DNA of 64,000 nucleotides from Prunella strophiata (Eukaryota; Chordata; Aves; Passeriformes; Prunellidae): positions 186,001 through 250,000 of the forward strand of contig JAZBQD010000034.1 of the NCBI GenBank assembly GCA_036583965.1, given 5' to 3'. Numbering within the stretch: position 1 is the first letter of the stretch; each line of letters begins with the position of its first letter. Position numbers and translations under genes: made by a program. This document shows, in pieces, positions 46,294 to 61,135 of the stretch. The notes below the pieces were generated by a model, which was not told where the DNA came from, searched no databases, and saw nothing but the letters and a program-made list of their open reading frames with translations.

Positions 46294-49200
46294 CCCAGGT
46301 TAGAGTCCCAAAATGAGTTAAAAGAATGATGAGTGTGGTACTTGATGTTGTGCACAGAATTCTTAGTCATTGCAGACCAAGTAATCACAATTTACCAGAA
46401 CAAGTGGCCCTATTTTCAAAAGGATGCAGGGCTTTTTTTTTGTAATTCTATGCACGTCTGGCTGCAAATCTAAGGAGAGCTAAAGGAAGGTAAGTAGGAA
46501 GGACAGACAAGTGCTTGCTAATGGCAGCTATTAGGTGGCTCCGAATAAGGTCCTTTAGAGTATCTGTTACTAACTGTCATGTCCGAGGACTTGCAAGCTA
46601 TTTCAGTGTTTCTGGGTGCTCCCCTGCCTCCTGAGCCAGGGGAGTCAGCTGCATGCAGTGCTGGCCATGGGCACGCTTGTTGGCTTTCCTCGCCTGGGGC
46701 AGCCGTGGGAGCAGCAGCTGACCTGGTCCTGACCTGCACCAAGGGCAGGTGTTAAACATCTGCACAAGCCCCCGGGGCTGTGCAGCATGAGGGAAAGGCT
46801 TTTTTGCTTCCCATAGACCACTCAGACTTAATCTGATTTCCCTCTAACAAGCTGCTTCTTGTAATATTTCAGATTTTACTAGGTTTCTGTAAATGTATTT
46901 GCAGTGTGGGAAAACAAGCTACTTGAACAAATAGCTAACCTTTTGTAACTGTATTCCAGTCAATAGCGAAATACAGAAATAGGGCATCTTTTTAATGAAA
47001 CGATTTTGCTTTCAGTTTTCTAAACTTCACTATCAGGCAAAGGAAGTGTTTTCGACTTTTTCCTCTGTGTCGTTAAAGTATAAAAGCCCTCTAAAGCTGT
47101 AATTCAGTGTGAAAAATTTTACTAGGTATCAAACATCTGGTGGATTTTTGCTGTGACAGAGAGGAAATGCTAAACAAAGTGGTTACTGTATATTCTGTTG
47201 CCTTAGAGACTGAAACATCTGTATCCATGCAGGCAAGTGATGCAGACATGGTAAGATTTGACTCCTTACATTCCTCTGTTCATCTGGCTGTCAATGGAAA
47301 TGTTTTATGGTGTGAATATTCTGGGCTTCTTTAGCATTGTATTTATCTGGTTGTGTGGCATGTCTTGGACTAGGAGGGCTTTTTAATTAAAGTCTAACTC
47401 TGAAGTCAGGACTCTCCCTAAGAAAAGATGCTTTTACATAAATAATTTTGCAAGATGAACTTGGAGGGACTTGAAATGATTGTTGTACTGGTGATAATAG
47501 TTGGATTTGTGAAGGCACTTGAGCATATGGGTCTCCTAGAAGACAACTTTGAAGGTAGGATATTAAGAAATGGAAAATATTTTATTCTGAAAGCCAGTTG
47601 CTGCAGAGGTTTTTACTTTAATCTGTATGTGCATGTGCAGCGTTTGAGTATCTGGGGAGCTGAAAGGTAGCTGAAATAATGTTATATACTTTCTTTAGGC
47701 AAATGAAATGTATTTAAATGTCTACATAGTATTGTAGCTCTCATTGCAACTCTGAAAATAAATGTGACATACTCTTAAACCATTCTTTGTTTATGTTTAA
47801 GATTGTTTAAAGAACTTCAGTATAGATTTGTGTGCTTTATTAAACTGCAGCTCACATCCCAAAGCTCTGAATGAAAGGTTTACATTTTAGTAAGTTTATC
47901 ATTATATCCTCTCAATTTGTTCTAATTTCTAGAAATGTCATGACTTATTTTTAGCTATTGGCTGTTATTAACAGAAAATCCAAAAACCGTACTGAACTTA
48001 CTTGGAAGAATGTTTCTGTCGTAATCAATTTAGCCCTCTCTCAGAATATTTAACAGATCTGCTTGGTCTTGCCCTCTATTCTCAAGTATGTTTTAGGAAA
48101 ACATTGCTGATTGAAAGGTAAATATGCTTTGTAGAATATAGTTTGAAGGAGCTGACTGCTAAAGATATCTTAATTCTTGTTACCTCTCTGATTTGTAAAC
48201 GATGTAATTAATGTAGAAACATGCAAATATTAAACGTAAGTAGAAGGGATGAATTTTAGACAGTGAGCTCCATAAATCAAAGCATATCTGTACAGACAGT
48301 GACATTATTTAATAGGGAGAGTAGAATTTACAGTGTGCCTGAATATTCCTGAATATTGAACAGCTGCTTTTTTTTTAGAAATTTGAGAGTCATTTTTCAT
48401 GGTAAGCAAAAAATACACAGTTGTTAAAATAACCTTCAGCTACTGCAGATAGAGAACAATTATTCCTTTCTGCTTCAGAGCTCATGACAACCTGGAAGAG
48501 ATGAGCTTGCTGGCCTCATAGTAATTTACCTGACAACATTTGGTAGAAGATTTGAAGAATCTTGAAGAACTATAAATGGAGGGAAAAAGTTGTAAAACTT
48601 TTGGTTCACTGATTGTGTGCTTTATTTTAGTTCTCATGTGTGTGTTTGCTTTTCCTAATTCCTGCTGCTTTAAGCATTTTTCCTAACTTTTATGTTTGCA
48701 TGAATTAAGAGGTACCTGGTGATGACTGATTCAAAGCATTTTGAAGCTGGGGCAGTAATGCAGATTGCATAGCAAGTGCTTTACCTACCAGCTCTGACTT
48801 TGCCAGGGCTATTGAAATGATCAAATTGTGCAAGACAGAATGACAATAGAAAAATTCATTTATTCTGGCTTTTGTGAGGCTTCAGATGCCTATGTGCTCC
48901 TATCACAGACAGGTGTTAGATGGTACCTGATGTACAGGTAATTTCCTGTCTCCAGCTCTAGCAAAGTCTGTTATGAATTGGTCCATCTGGGCACCTGGGT
49001 TTTTGGAATCCTTTTATTGTCTGCCTGAATGCATCTAAGGGCAGATTCTATTTAACAACTTGTTTTTAAAAGAATAGAGCATTGAAGAAGGAAGCTTTAG
49101 GAGAGGTCAGTTCATGGCTTTGGGTAGCTGCTCCTTCCCAGTACCCAGTCTCCAGTGTACCTGTGAGCTGTACATGTCATGAGTAAGGGGGAAATAGCAC

Positions 49201-52200
49201 ATTGCTGACTCCTATGGAGGGGAAACGTTTGGGAATATTTGAATAATTCAGAGCAAACTGTCATAATATCTAGTTGTATTTCTGATTAAATTTACATTAA
49301 AATATTGTGAATTATGCTGGAAAAGGGATGAGGTTAACTTCATATTAATATACTAGAACTTAAGGTAAGCTGGTATTCAGACCCTGTAGTTTGAACCTGT
49401 ACACAATTATGGTTTCCTTACAGCTTCTCCTGCCATGTCCACCCTTTGTAAGAACATATAACATACACATACTTTGTGAAGCTCTGGTCCTTTTGAGATC
49501 TGCTGCTTCCTTTGCTGTAATGGTGAGATGAATGTGGTTGTCTGTCAATAATTTCCAGCAGAGACTATTGACTGTTTGTTACACAGGTTAAGGTTAGTTC
49601 TTAATGCTCACATGTTGGTTATTATACAAAGAAATTATATTTAATACTCCAATGAGAAAAAAAAAAAGTTGAGCTACTTTTAACTTCCCTAATTTTTAAA
49701 AGTACTGCATAATGCTGTAAGATTTACAGAGCATGATGCTCCATAGGAATCTACACTGTCAGTACAGTGTGAATTCCACAAATGTGTGTTATCCTAAGAA
49801 ACAAATTTCTGTTGCCAGACTTCATTGAGCAAAGAGAAAACAGGTAGCAAGTTAAACATGGAGCTGTAGAAAGGTGTGCAGAACCTCAAGCACCGGATAT
49901 GAAGTGCTAGCCAGCAATAGCTGGAACTGGACCTTGCCTTGGGCCCAGATAACCCCTAGCTGTGCTTTCAGTTTTCCCAGACTGTTGTGGACTTTGTTTA
50001 TACTGAACAGCTTACAAAAGTACACTGCTAACAAACTGTGTTGAAACCATTAGTAATTATCATTCAAACTCATCACTGCTTTCTACAGAGAGACTTTCAA
50101 AGTGACTTACAAATATAGAATATAAAATCTATGCATTTTTAAGTGGAGACAGAAACAGGCAAAACTTCTTGAAATTCTGCGCCCTTCCAGCTAGCCATGA
50201 CCAGTCAGTAATAAGTGTGCTCTCTGGAAGATCACAGTCACTAAAAGGAGATGCTGGTGCTGGAGTTCAAGTCCTTGACTCTTGCTGGCCTCTTGCTCTT
50301 ACTCTAACATTTGTGGGCACCTGGATAGATGAGTCAGCTGAGTCTTTGTGCTGCTGAGAAGGGGCCTCTGTCTAAATGTCACATAGAGAACTCAAATTTA
50401 TAAACTTATTTGCAAAAGCATTAGCTCAAACCATCTGTCAGTAACGGAGCAGAATGGAGGACATCAGATTTTTCCTAACTGTACTTTTGTTTCTATCCAA
50501 AACTGGCTTTTGAAAACATACCAACATTCACAATAAACCCCAAATACTCCTATGCAATTTCCTATATTCTCCACTTCTATTAAAATGCAGTGGAGAACAA
50601 TGTGCAATACTAGACGTTCCTAGGGAAACCTGCTGTCCTTCAGCTTCAGCCTGTGGTATACAGGGTGTGGGATAAAGGGAAAGAGTGGAGTTTCTCACAG
50701 AGGAAAAGCAGAACGATGAGAAGATTCTCTTGACAACTGCAATTCAAATGTTCATACACACCTCATAGTCTTAGTTTGGAATGAACACCTGCATATTAAT
50801 TCCCATCTTTTTGAGATCTACTACCATGTAATCTTGAAATTTAACTCTGTGTTCCTCAAATTTCTTATCTCCTTTTCCTCCTTTATTTTCTTGAAGTGTA
50901 TGCCTTGTTAAGTCTCAGCCCTGGATCACTTCCCATACCTTGCTTTGCTGTGGCTTGGCTGTTTGGCAGTGTGTGGCTGTTGGACAGGGATTCCTCAGCA
51001 GGGCTGGTGGCACCACCACGGTGCGCTGACTGCGTGTGGCCAATGGGGCAGAGCATGTCAGCACCACAGGGCTTCTCAGACTGCAGGGCCACTTCCACAC
51101 AGCAAAGCACAAGAGCACTGCTAGAAATATATGGTCACAGAACAGATTCAAAGGCCTGAGTTTGTAAGATTGAAAGGCCTGAGTTTGTATTTTCTGGTGC
51201 CCACACTTGGATTTCTCCCTTTGCTACTCTTCTTTCTGGTCCATTTGTGACTGCTTTTTATCTTTAAAAAAATTGATCATGCCAGTGCCCTGGAATAAGC
51301 TCAGAGAGCTATCCTTGAGTATAAAGGACTGGCTCTGGTTAGACTGAGCCAAACCAGCAGCTTCCAGACTAACAATGAAGACAGCTCTGTGTATGCATTT
51401 ACCCTTGCGAGCTGAGAGACACCTGCTGTCTTTGAGAAGGTGACAGAGCTGACTGGCTGTCACACACTTGCTGGCTGAAAGGAAGTCATTATCAGAACTG
51501 TAATATTTTCTCTGTGTTCCCACAGCAGTCACAGCATGGCTGTGTGCTATGTCTCTGCTCATCGGTATTGGTACTTGGTGCATACTGACATGTGTGCCCA
51601 CACTACACCCCACAGCGTGCCTGCAGGAAAGCCTGAGCTCATGGTCAGCACCTCTGCTTTGGGCTGTACGAAGTTATCACAATTAATCTGGTACTGGGCA
51701 ATTTCAGCTGTCATTGATGGACATACTTTGGGGGTGTCTGCTTCAGTGTGGACTCAGGATGAGCAAGTACTCATCTTCCTGTTCCAGCTTTGGAATTTTT
51801 ACTTCCTTGCACTTTCATTGGCTTTTTTGAGTGGCTGATGAACTCAATAGAAAGCATTTATACCTACAGATGAGCTCTGGCCTACAAATCACTTCTGCAC
51901 ACTCATGTGATCCACTAAGACTGTACCGCTTTTGTGAACACAGAATAACCAAAGGACAGGGACCTTCTGAACAGAAATAAACTTGTTTGCTACCATTTGG
52001 CATGGTTTTCTACTTTCTAACAGTGACAGGAGTATGCAAGAGGCTTTCCTCTCACTTCTTCATGATGGTGCTCAGACAGATTGAGTGTCTTTTTCTCTAC
52101 ATAATTTATGCAAAAGTAAAATGGAGTTAAAAATAATTACTAGTTCAATTTTCCTCCATGCTTAACCTTGACCATAAAATACCTGTAACTTTTACATGGA

Positions 52201-52727
52201 AAGGTTCTAAATCAGCAGGCTGTAAACTGTAAGAATCTGCTAGCAGCATGTGCTATTACATGTTGCTGTGCACGTAATAAACTTCTGTCTTCGTTCTGCC
52301 ACTTCTGACAGGCTCATCATAGTGATCATCGAATTCACACCTTAGAAGCTGGATGAGAGATCACCACAGGAGACTTGGTGGGTGTAATGCAGAATCAGGA
52401 TCCTAATTTTTTTCCGCTGGTCTTACATGACTCTTAGTTTGTAATATCAGCTGGATATTTTACATCTCTGCTTATCACCTACGCTTGAAAAATCTTTCCA
52501 CTGAAAGTGCTTGATGCTTTCCAGGTGAATACAGTGCTGCACTTTTCTTGCATTCAGTGCACTCCTCAGGCACACACACTTACTTCAGATGTGGAAAGTG
52601 ACAAAGTAAGATTCTGTCTTAGTGTATAATTCCTAATAAGTTGTCAAGATGAAAAAGGCAGGAAAGCAGGTTAGGGCAGAAGAATGTAACTGTTCTTTCA
52701 GGTGGGGAGGAGTATGCCCTAATTGTA
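46294..52727. other. No gene recognised
   Basis: About 6.4 kb with no exon, RNA gene or well-supported repeat. Open frames reach 129 codons (51224-51613, minus) and show no domain. The sequence is AT-rich and could include conserved non-coding elements, which cannot be judged without other genomes. Confidence 0.5.
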
Positions 52728-52840
52728 GAATCATAGAGTCGCAGAATGGCTTTGAATTGGAAGGGACCTTAAAGATCATCCAGTTCCAAGCCCCCTGCCC
52801 ATCCACTAGATCAGGTTGCTCAAAGTGGCTCCACAACATT
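52728..52840 (-). mobile_element. CR1 LINE, short 3' stub
   Basis: On the plus strand it starts AGAATCATAGAGTCGCAGAA and continues TTGGAAGGGACCTTAAAGAT, then CATCCAGTTCCAAGCCCCCT and ATCAGGTTGCTCAAAG. These are classic CR1 3'-end words read in reverse. It is only about 110 bp long, a heavily 5'-truncated copy. Confidence 0.92.
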
Positions 52841-55800
52841 ATGAGACTTCTTTTCTCAGTCAGGAACTGGTAGTGTTTGTGTCTCCAGGGATATTGTATC
52901 AGCACAAACAATCCTGAGTCCTGAATGCTGTTGTGCTGGTGGACAGAGCTGCTGTTCCTGTGTCAGTCATGGTGTGTGGCCCCTGGCAGGGTGGTGCCAC
53001 AAATGGTGTTACTGAAAATTCCTGCCAGGGGAATTGGATGCAAGTCATGTTGACCCAATAGGAAAGTCACTCTATTTACAGTTTCATCATCTCAGATCTT
53101 TTTGAAGGGTTAGGGGAGCTTCTGTGACCCCATGATTCCCACAGAGCCCACTGTGGTGGACATAACCTCTCTGGGGCACTCCCTGGACTCTATTTACTTA
53201 CTAATCCTAAATCCAGATTGATAGAATGTCAATTTTATTTTTGTACCTCAAAACCATCCAGCTTAGGGCTTGTTATTTAATCCAAGTTTGCTGTACTGTG
53301 GAGTGGAAAAAAACTTTTTGCTTTAATCTGTGGTTTTACATTGAACATCTGACCCACTTTTGTCCTAACTGGAATGCTTCTGTGCTTAAAATTGCTTCCT
53401 AGTTCAGTTGTCTTGGATTCAAAGGATTTTAGCAGTTGTCAAAACTGTCCCTCTTTTTGGCTTTTAGGCCCAACCTCTGAATTGTTAGCATTCTTACAAA
53501 AATTCTTTTGTTGTGTCATGTGAAAAATGGTAGAAAAATATGAATTCAATAAACATCCCAACAATGTTGAGATGGCCTAATTCTGACATGCTCTGAAAGG
53601 TGGGTTTTTTCCCTAGTTCATTCTTGTTAAAATTCTACTGTAAAATATGCATTTTAGGAGGGGAAAAAGAAGAGGTACTCCATAAAAATGTGAGGCATCC
53701 TAATTTTCATTTATCATATAGTTCAAAATATTGTGCTTTCTATAGCACATTTTTCAATTCTTTGAGCACACACCAGCATACATGCAGCCACTAATTTGCA
53801 ATGCCTTGGTTAATATACTCTGAATTGATGTATTTCATTGAAAAAGTAGGGAAATAAATAATATTCTTATATGTACATCAGTGGTGACATATTGTGGTTC
53901 TGTTAGAGGTCAGTGTTTTACACCACAGGAGAATCTGAGTTGTCTTTTGAGGGTGGAAGATCATTGCCTTGTATGAACCAAAAAGCACAGGATGAAGAGG
54001 TAGTCCAGAAAAGAACAAAGGAGGATCTTTGAGTCTTGAGGATCTTGAGGTCTTGAGGATCCCACTTCCATTGGTATCTTCCCACAACAGAAAAAAGGAG
54101 AGAGGGAGCCTTCAGGAGTGAAACAGTCTGCATAAAAAGCACTTCTATAGCATCTCAACAGGTTAAAGAAAGCCTTGTGAATGGACAGATCAAGGTTCAG
54201 TGGACCAAAGAGAAGGTATGACCGGAGGGCTCCTTCTGCATTTCTGTTTCTCCCTGGCCAGGCCTCAAGGGTCTCCCTGTGTGGGACCAATGGTCATGCA
54301 CAAGGCAGGCTGAGGCTTTCCTTTGGCAGAGGAGGATGTATTGCTACTCAAGAGGTATCCAGTCTGGGACAGCATGTGAGCTGCTCTACCAGTCTAATAT
54401 TACTTGAGAACATGCTAGGGTGATAAAAGCAAATCATTATAGAGTACTGGAGGGAGGAGACCCAAGTCTCCCAGCCATGTGAACAATTAACTACTTCCTT
54501 TACCACAGCCTAAGATGGTTTTCACTTTTGTAAGTAAAAATAGCTCCAGAAATTGCTTTCTCTGGGTTTTTCTCTAAAGAATATGAATGTGTCATTGCTT
54601 CCAGTTGACCTAAATTTGTTTCCTAGCAGGACTATGTGCTAGCTTTTTTCTCCATGTCAGGAGGAGCATTGGCTAAGGCAGTCTCACATCTGGCCAATTG
54701 CTCACCATCTTTTGTCCTTTACCTACTGTCCAACACTTGCTTTCCTCAAGTTTTCTGTTATTTATAAAACTTGAGAATCCTGTGTTGAGACTTCTGCGAA
54801 CCAGAGGGTTTGAAGAATTGTGAGGTTCTTCAAGTTTCTAACACTTGCTTGACCCTGCAAAAATGTTTGGGAAAAACCTGTTGTCACTCCTGCTCAGAAC
54901 AAGCCACCCAGGTCCTGCCACATGCATCCTGCATGGACACACTGGGAATCAGCTGGCTGTACTGGAGCATTTTTGCTCCCTTCCACCTTTTGAAGGTTTC
55001 AGTAGCTCTCCCTGCAGCTGATTGCACTTCTTCTTCTTGATTTTAAAAGCAACTTTTTGAGCTCAGCTGCTTGAAACTCCCAGCTGGGCTTTTTAAATAC
55101 AAAAGGAAAAGGTTGAAAGGAGCTACCATTGATCCTGAGCAGAAAAGACAACTCCTAACACAACATGCTCATATTGTTGAGAAGAAAGAAAACAAATGTG
55201 ATGGGATTTGTAGGAGAAACTTGAGTACCACCAGTGCAAACATCAGAGACAAACTAAAACATGTGGCCTGCTAATGATGTCCTGAAGGTCTTTCTTCTAA
55301 TCTAAGTTATGATTACTCCTGGCCTCTCTCCTCTTCTGCCTTCATTCCTTGATTCTCCCACATCTATTCAGTGGGAAAGGAAACTGGTTCCAAAGTAAAG
55401 ACCTGAGTAATGAGCTAACAGAGCTGGCAGAAGCACAGAGCCTGCTTTCCTAGCTGTGGGATGGCATGCCCCATGCCAGTAGGGACAGTCTTCCACTTGT
55501 CCGTAGATGTCTAACTGTGCTCACAAAGGAAGTTGTTTGTCTGGATTTTGGTTTCACAGGCAGAGATGATGGGACTAGTCTTCGGATGTCCTACAGCTCT
55601 CCTCTTCACAGAGTTTGTTTTCTGCAGTCCTGGATCAGTTTCCTGGGTCCAGGTTCCATGGGACATTCTGCAGGTCGCTGACCCTGCAGAAGGTTTTGAA
55701 GATCTCTCCTGCACTGTATCTTCAGGTTTTCTCATTTTGTTTTCAATGGGGAGACCAGTTCTGCCTATGAATGGGCTTCACAGCAATATCAGTGAGAAAA

Positions 55801-56837
55801 GCTTTTCTTCCTTGTCTCTGCTTGAATATTTGGCCCAGTGATAGTACTAAAGTGAATTGCTGTGCATCTGGCTAAAGAGCAGGTTAACAGGGTCATATTG
55901 CATGCCCATAGCTGCTGTTGTATGGGAAGAGCTTTTGGTTAATGCAGTGTTCAGGCTATACTAATTTGTACATTATTTACCCTTGTGGAAGGAGTTCTGA
56001 ATTGCTCAAAAACTGATATTGCAAGCCTCAGAAAACCTCCAGGGTAGGCTACTATAGGTTTCAGCAAAAACTTTAACAGTCCTTGGCTAAAAAACTAGCA
56101 TTTACTGTAGGTCGTAAAAGTAAACACAGATGCAGCAAATCCAATTACTGTGGAATATCAAACATCTGAGTGCAAGATAAAGGAAGTTGTACATGAATGC
56201 CTGACAAGAAAACTATTGAACATATTAAATTATGCGCCTCTCCCAAAATAGCTAGAGTTTTAAAAAGAATATAGCACAGCAGTACTCAATCAAGAACAAA
56301 AGTAAAAGCCTGGTGCACATCAGACTTGGGACAACTTACTCACAAGGACTACTTTGAAAGTGAGAAAATAGCTTTGAACTGCACGCTGTGCCCTTGTGCA
56401 AATACACATGCATGCAAATTAGAAAGCAACCTCTCAGTAAAAGTGAAGGGATGTGACAGCACCCTCCTCTATAAACCAGGACAAAGGCAGTGGAAATAGA
56501 GAAGACAGCTGGGAGGAATAACCAAGCACAGGGCCAGCACCCCAGCTGGCAAATGCAAACTGCAGGCCACTGTGCCCTGGCTGCAAGCCTGTTGTGTGCC
56601 CACTACTCTTCCGGGGGGCACAGCTGCCGTCAGGCTTTACTTCTTGGTGCCTGATGACTCTTAGAGTGACAGCTGCAGAGGCAGGAGCAGAAAACCTCAG
56701 TGGAAGAGAAATGGTAGGGTTAAAAAAAATTTTTAAATCCCCCCCAACAGCTGTGAATTGTTATTCTCTCTGGAGGTTCTTTCCAGACCCTGCACTATGT
56801 ATTGATGTCACACACAAATGAACCACACGTACACGCA
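52841..56837. other. No gene recognised
   Basis: About 4 kb with short open frames only. A direct repeat of GAGTCTTGAGGATCTTGAG-like words lies near 54031-54060. No gene or mobile element is recognised. Confidence 0.5.
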
Positions 56838-57092
56838 TGAAAGTTCAAGGCAAAAAAGGGAAGATTTAATTTCTTACTCCAATATTCATAGAATTCATAA
56901 AATGCCAGTGGATTGGAGGATGAAATTGCCACCTCTCCAATGACACTGGTCAAACCAACAGTCAATCAGTTTTCTCCTCCTCCAGGAAAGAATGCAAAAC
57001 AAACATTGTTTACATGAAAATGCGTGAGAAAGTCCATTACAAAAATGTAAGCATCAGAAGGCTTGGAAGAACTTTAGAAGAACAGGGTGCCA
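56838..57092 (-). mobile_element. LTR-like dispersed repeat, copy 2
   Basis: Similar throughout to 6799-7052 (see that entry). Read on the minus strand it starts TGGCACCCTG and ends GAACTTTCA. The poly(A)-signal position seen in copy 1 is changed here. No clear target duplication is present. Confidence 0.55.
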
Positions 57093-57259
57093 TATTGTTT
57101 GTTAATAACATAAAGCAGGTTTGATTCCAGAAATGTATTGTAGCAAATGTAATGGTTATCTTCACTTTGTTTCTTTAGTTATGCAGAGTGGTGAGGTTTT
57201 TTCACTCAAGCCCAAGTGTTTAGATTTATCCTTAACTCAGAAGCTTTGCATTTCAATTG

Positions 57260-57450
57260 TGTTGTAGTTTAACCCCAGCCAACAGCCAAGTCCATACAGC
57301 CTCTCTCTCACTCCTCCACCAGGAGAATCAGGGAGAGAATCAAAAGGGTAAAAGGTGGAAAAGTCCTGGGTTGAAATAAAGACAGTTTAAAAGGAAGACC
57401 AGAAGTTGTGCACACAAGTAAAGCAAAGCTGTTGCTCCTCTTCTTTGCTG
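57260..57450 (+). mobile_element. Probable avian ERVL-type LTR fragment
   Basis: It begins TGTTGTAGTTTAACCCCAGC and goes on with CAACAGCCAAG, GGGTAAAAG, GGGTTGAAATAAAGACAGTTT and AAGTAAAGCAAAGC. From memory this word series belongs to a widely dispersed avian LTR of the ERVL class. AATAAAG on the plus strand suggests the orientation, but that is uncertain. The right end is not defined. Confidence 0.6.
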
Positions 57451-60400
57451 GTCTTAAACACACCATGCTTTCCTTACTTCAAAGATAATTTAAGTCTTTT
57501 CTATGTTGGTGTTCGTCATAAACATTACACGAAATAATATTAAACTCATGATACAATGCTGGAAGAACAATTCAGTGTCAGTTATTCCAAATCAATTCCC
57601 CAAATTTCCTAATCAATAGTTTGCCACTGATTTCTTCAAAAGCAAGATACATTTCAAAACATGCCTTGGCATACAACCAAAGGAGTTGTGCTTGAAAAGT
57701 GGGGGATATTCATTGGATGGGAATAGTTTCCAAGTGATCAGTCTGTGATTCCATGTGAACAGGATCCCCAAACCTTTAGCTTGAGAAAGGATGTGAGGAT
57801 TGAGAGCTGTTGAGTTGACAGGATTCAGGTTTGTAGGGAAAAGCCTAACACTGATTTATTTACTAAATACACATGAGATCAGGCTGGCATTCCATAGCAA
57901 GCTATCAGCCTTTTTGTCATTATCGAGTTCTAAATTAAAATGTTTGCTCTTCTAGTAATGTTAACTTACAAAAAAATGTGCCATTCAAGATTTTTGCTTT
58001 TAAAAAATAAGGTGCAGAAAATGTCATTCAGTTATTCTTTATCCCTGAGACAAGTCCAAATTTGGAAAAGTATATACTGCCAGCATAGACCTGTATTTAC
58101 AGGGACCCACTCAACTAAAACATATATTTTACTCTTTTCCCAGTGAAAGCCTGGCTTCTGCCCAGATACCTTCAGCTTAAATGTTCATGGATAATGGGAC
58201 TAAAGCATCTGTTGGTGTTAGTGACAAATTGCCCCAAGCTCTGGTGCCTATCATCTCTTCTAATAATAAGTAAACTACTTATTAGTACAAGAATTAATTC
58301 AAACAAAGAGGTGGTTCTTACAATAAAATTGATTCCAGATACTCATCTGGCTGAGATCTGTAGTACATGCAGTACTGTGACAAAATCTGGTCCTAAGTGA
58401 GGGAAAAAAAGTTGGAAAACTTGGATTTTAGACTTGATATTTGTTAAGTCATGTAAAATTTGTGTAGCATCAACATAAAAGCTGGGATTATGAAATCAGC
58501 AAAGGGAATTCATCCATGTCAGCTCCATGTATTTTAATGAGATGATAACTAAACCCTAACTCGTGTTGTGTACAGAGTACTCCAAGGATTTTGTAGTGCT
58601 TGCTATAAGCACCATGAATTAATTGGAAGGTTGCTCCTTAGCTGCATTTAATGCAAAATTTGAGCCATTTGGCTGAATTCTCTTTTTTAGCGTTGTATGG
58701 TTTGGTTTTCTTTGGTGCTACAGTAGGTACTGTGGAAATTGCAATGCTGCCTGTAAGACCAGTGGGGAATGTACCAGTCACACACCTTTGTTATCACTGC
58801 CTTTTAGCTGGGGATGGGGAGGCTCATCCTGACATTTGAAAGAGAAATGCCCATGCTCCAGCACCCAGCCTGGGAACTGTACAGCACTGCAACTCCCGTT
58901 CTGATTTCCACACCGAGGGAGTCGGGTAACAATTTTGTAGTTTGACCCAGAGACGATTCTTGAACATTTCAGAAGCAGAAAAAACTATAATTTGTAAATT
59001 GATGTACCTTTTTTTAGATACAAGTATCTAATAAATTATTTTCATAAATTACTCTTGCCCACTAGCTAAGGAAGCAAGCCATTTCAGGCAAGCTGTTGTG
59101 ACTACTTGTAGCACAGAAAACACACAGATGCCTCCTTTTGGGTCCAAGTTTTCTAACAGCCTGATTTGTAAATAAGATTCGTGTATTCACACAGTTCTAG
59201 TATTTTGGCTGGCGGGAAATGTAGTCATCAAGCTGTGAATAGTTTCCCACATTTTCATGCTTCATATCCAGGGAAAGAATAATGTGTGAGTGACTTGAGG
59301 GGAAGGAGCTGCTGAGGCATATAAATACCTCTGCTACTCTACAACTCTGCTGCTTAGAAGTGATGCCGTGTCTCGGTGCAGTTCTGCTGGGAGTGCTTTC
59401 TGCAGGAAACAAGTCTAAGCAGGACATGCACAGAGTTGTACAGGTAGTAACAGAGCCTCCTGTGAGGAGTGAAGGTTGCACATGAGCAGAGGTATAGGTG
59501 TACCCATAGGTAAGGCTTTATAAAGGGAAGGCCTAGTAACATGGCTCTGGCCTGCTACCTAGGCTAAGTAGAAGGAAACTATGGGAGAGTGACTCAGCTG
59601 GAGCAGGGGTAGAGAGACGTGAGGGACGTGCTGCATGTCCTCATTGTGGTGTATGGTGATTGGTTGACTTGTGTTTGTTGTGCCTTAAAACTATGTAAAC
59701 TGATAACCAAGCTAACTGCTTAAAAAGACCAGGTTTTTGGCAACAAAGAGCATTCCTTTGCACCTGCCTGGGTGTTGCTCATTATCACAACAGAGGTATG
59801 GTGAGTGTGTGCTCCCCTAATGTCATTGAAAGTACTGATCGGGCTTCCTACCTGAGGGCTTTGCAAGAACTGTACAGGACTGTCTGTGTCTGGAAGTGTG
59901 TGATCACACACGGCTGGAGAAGTGCTGCTCTTTAATGGGAACAGCTTTGGTTAGCTGTGAACTTACTGCTGTAATAATGCATTGATGTGTCATTATCTGC
60001 TGTCATAATAGGATGTCTTCTCCCCTGCACTGTCTGTATGTCTCATGTGTTTCAGGGATGAGTTGTGATCCAGAGGGAAGCATTGTGCTGGGGTTTAAAG
60101 GGTGGAATTGGTGTTGGATCTTTTCAGTTAAACTATTTATGCAGTAGAATGGTCAAACTCATTTATAAATTTGACACCTTTAAATAATTAGTTTTAGCTA
60201 AAAATAAATGATTGAAGTGACATATACACAACACATTTCCTTTGAGCTCATTTTAGAAGTTAAGGTAGTTCACAGAATAGTAAGAGTTGAGTCTTGGCAG
60301 GTGCTGAGGAAACCATGACCTATATTTGGGGAGCCTGAGGAAGAAACTCCTAGTCCAAGAGGCTGGAGTACTAATCTGGTTTGGGAGCAAAATTCCTTCT

Positions 60401-61135
60401 TTTCAAAGTGACATTTGAATGTGGGTTCCCCTTTCCCAGGAGAATGTATCTCACCCCAAGAGGTACTCTGGTCCAGGTCTCTTTCAGCATTGTTGGTTCA
60501 ACATGTAATAGAGACAATTGTAATATTCACAAGGCCAAAGAGCAAAAGATATCTTTTGACAAGAGGACTCCAAGGATAGCAGGTTTAGAAACCTGAGGCA
60601 CAGGAAAGCAGTTTAAACTTGGGTTTGTGTGTTTTTGATGAACAACAGGATTCCTGGTCCCCAAGTGTTGAAGAGGAACTCCAGGAAAGTCTTCATGGCA
60701 GTGAATACCTGTTAGAGGGAAGGGCCCATCTTACAGGATGGGTCTACCGAGACTCCCCACCTCCCTCCTGCTGCCTGCACAGAGTGCAGATCTTCCAAAG
60801 CCTCCAGATGGGCCCATGCTGTAGAGAGCCAGGCCTATGATCAGGGTGGGACTTCCTCTAAGTACCTGCTCACTAAATTTAAGCAGTGCTTAATCCTGCT
60901 CCTTGCCATCACTAAACTGATATCCAAAAATGCTTTGCATTGGGATTTTGCTGCCATTTGAGCTGTTTTACATGAAAGCCTGTGATTACAGTGTTTTGAC
61001 ACAGTGATAAAAGCCAGGAAATTCACCATCAGTGGTGGTGTCTCTCTTGCCTTCACTGCATGACTGTTCTTGTGTAGGCAGTAATTAGGTAGAAATGACA
61101 ATAGCATTTAACTTAGAGCCTTCTGCTTTGGCACA
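57451..61135. other. No gene recognised
   Basis: No exon is recognised. 59580-59800 has some LTR-like words on the plus strand (ATTGGTT and an AT-rich core), but no clear ends. Confidence 0.5.

Noticed and set aside
51224..51613. 129-codon minus-strand open frame
   Set aside because: No domain, no neighbouring exon evidence, and of a length expected by chance in 64 kb.
59580..59800. LTR-like words on the plus strand
   Set aside because: ATTGGTT and AT-rich core words alone are not specific. No ends or duplication were found.
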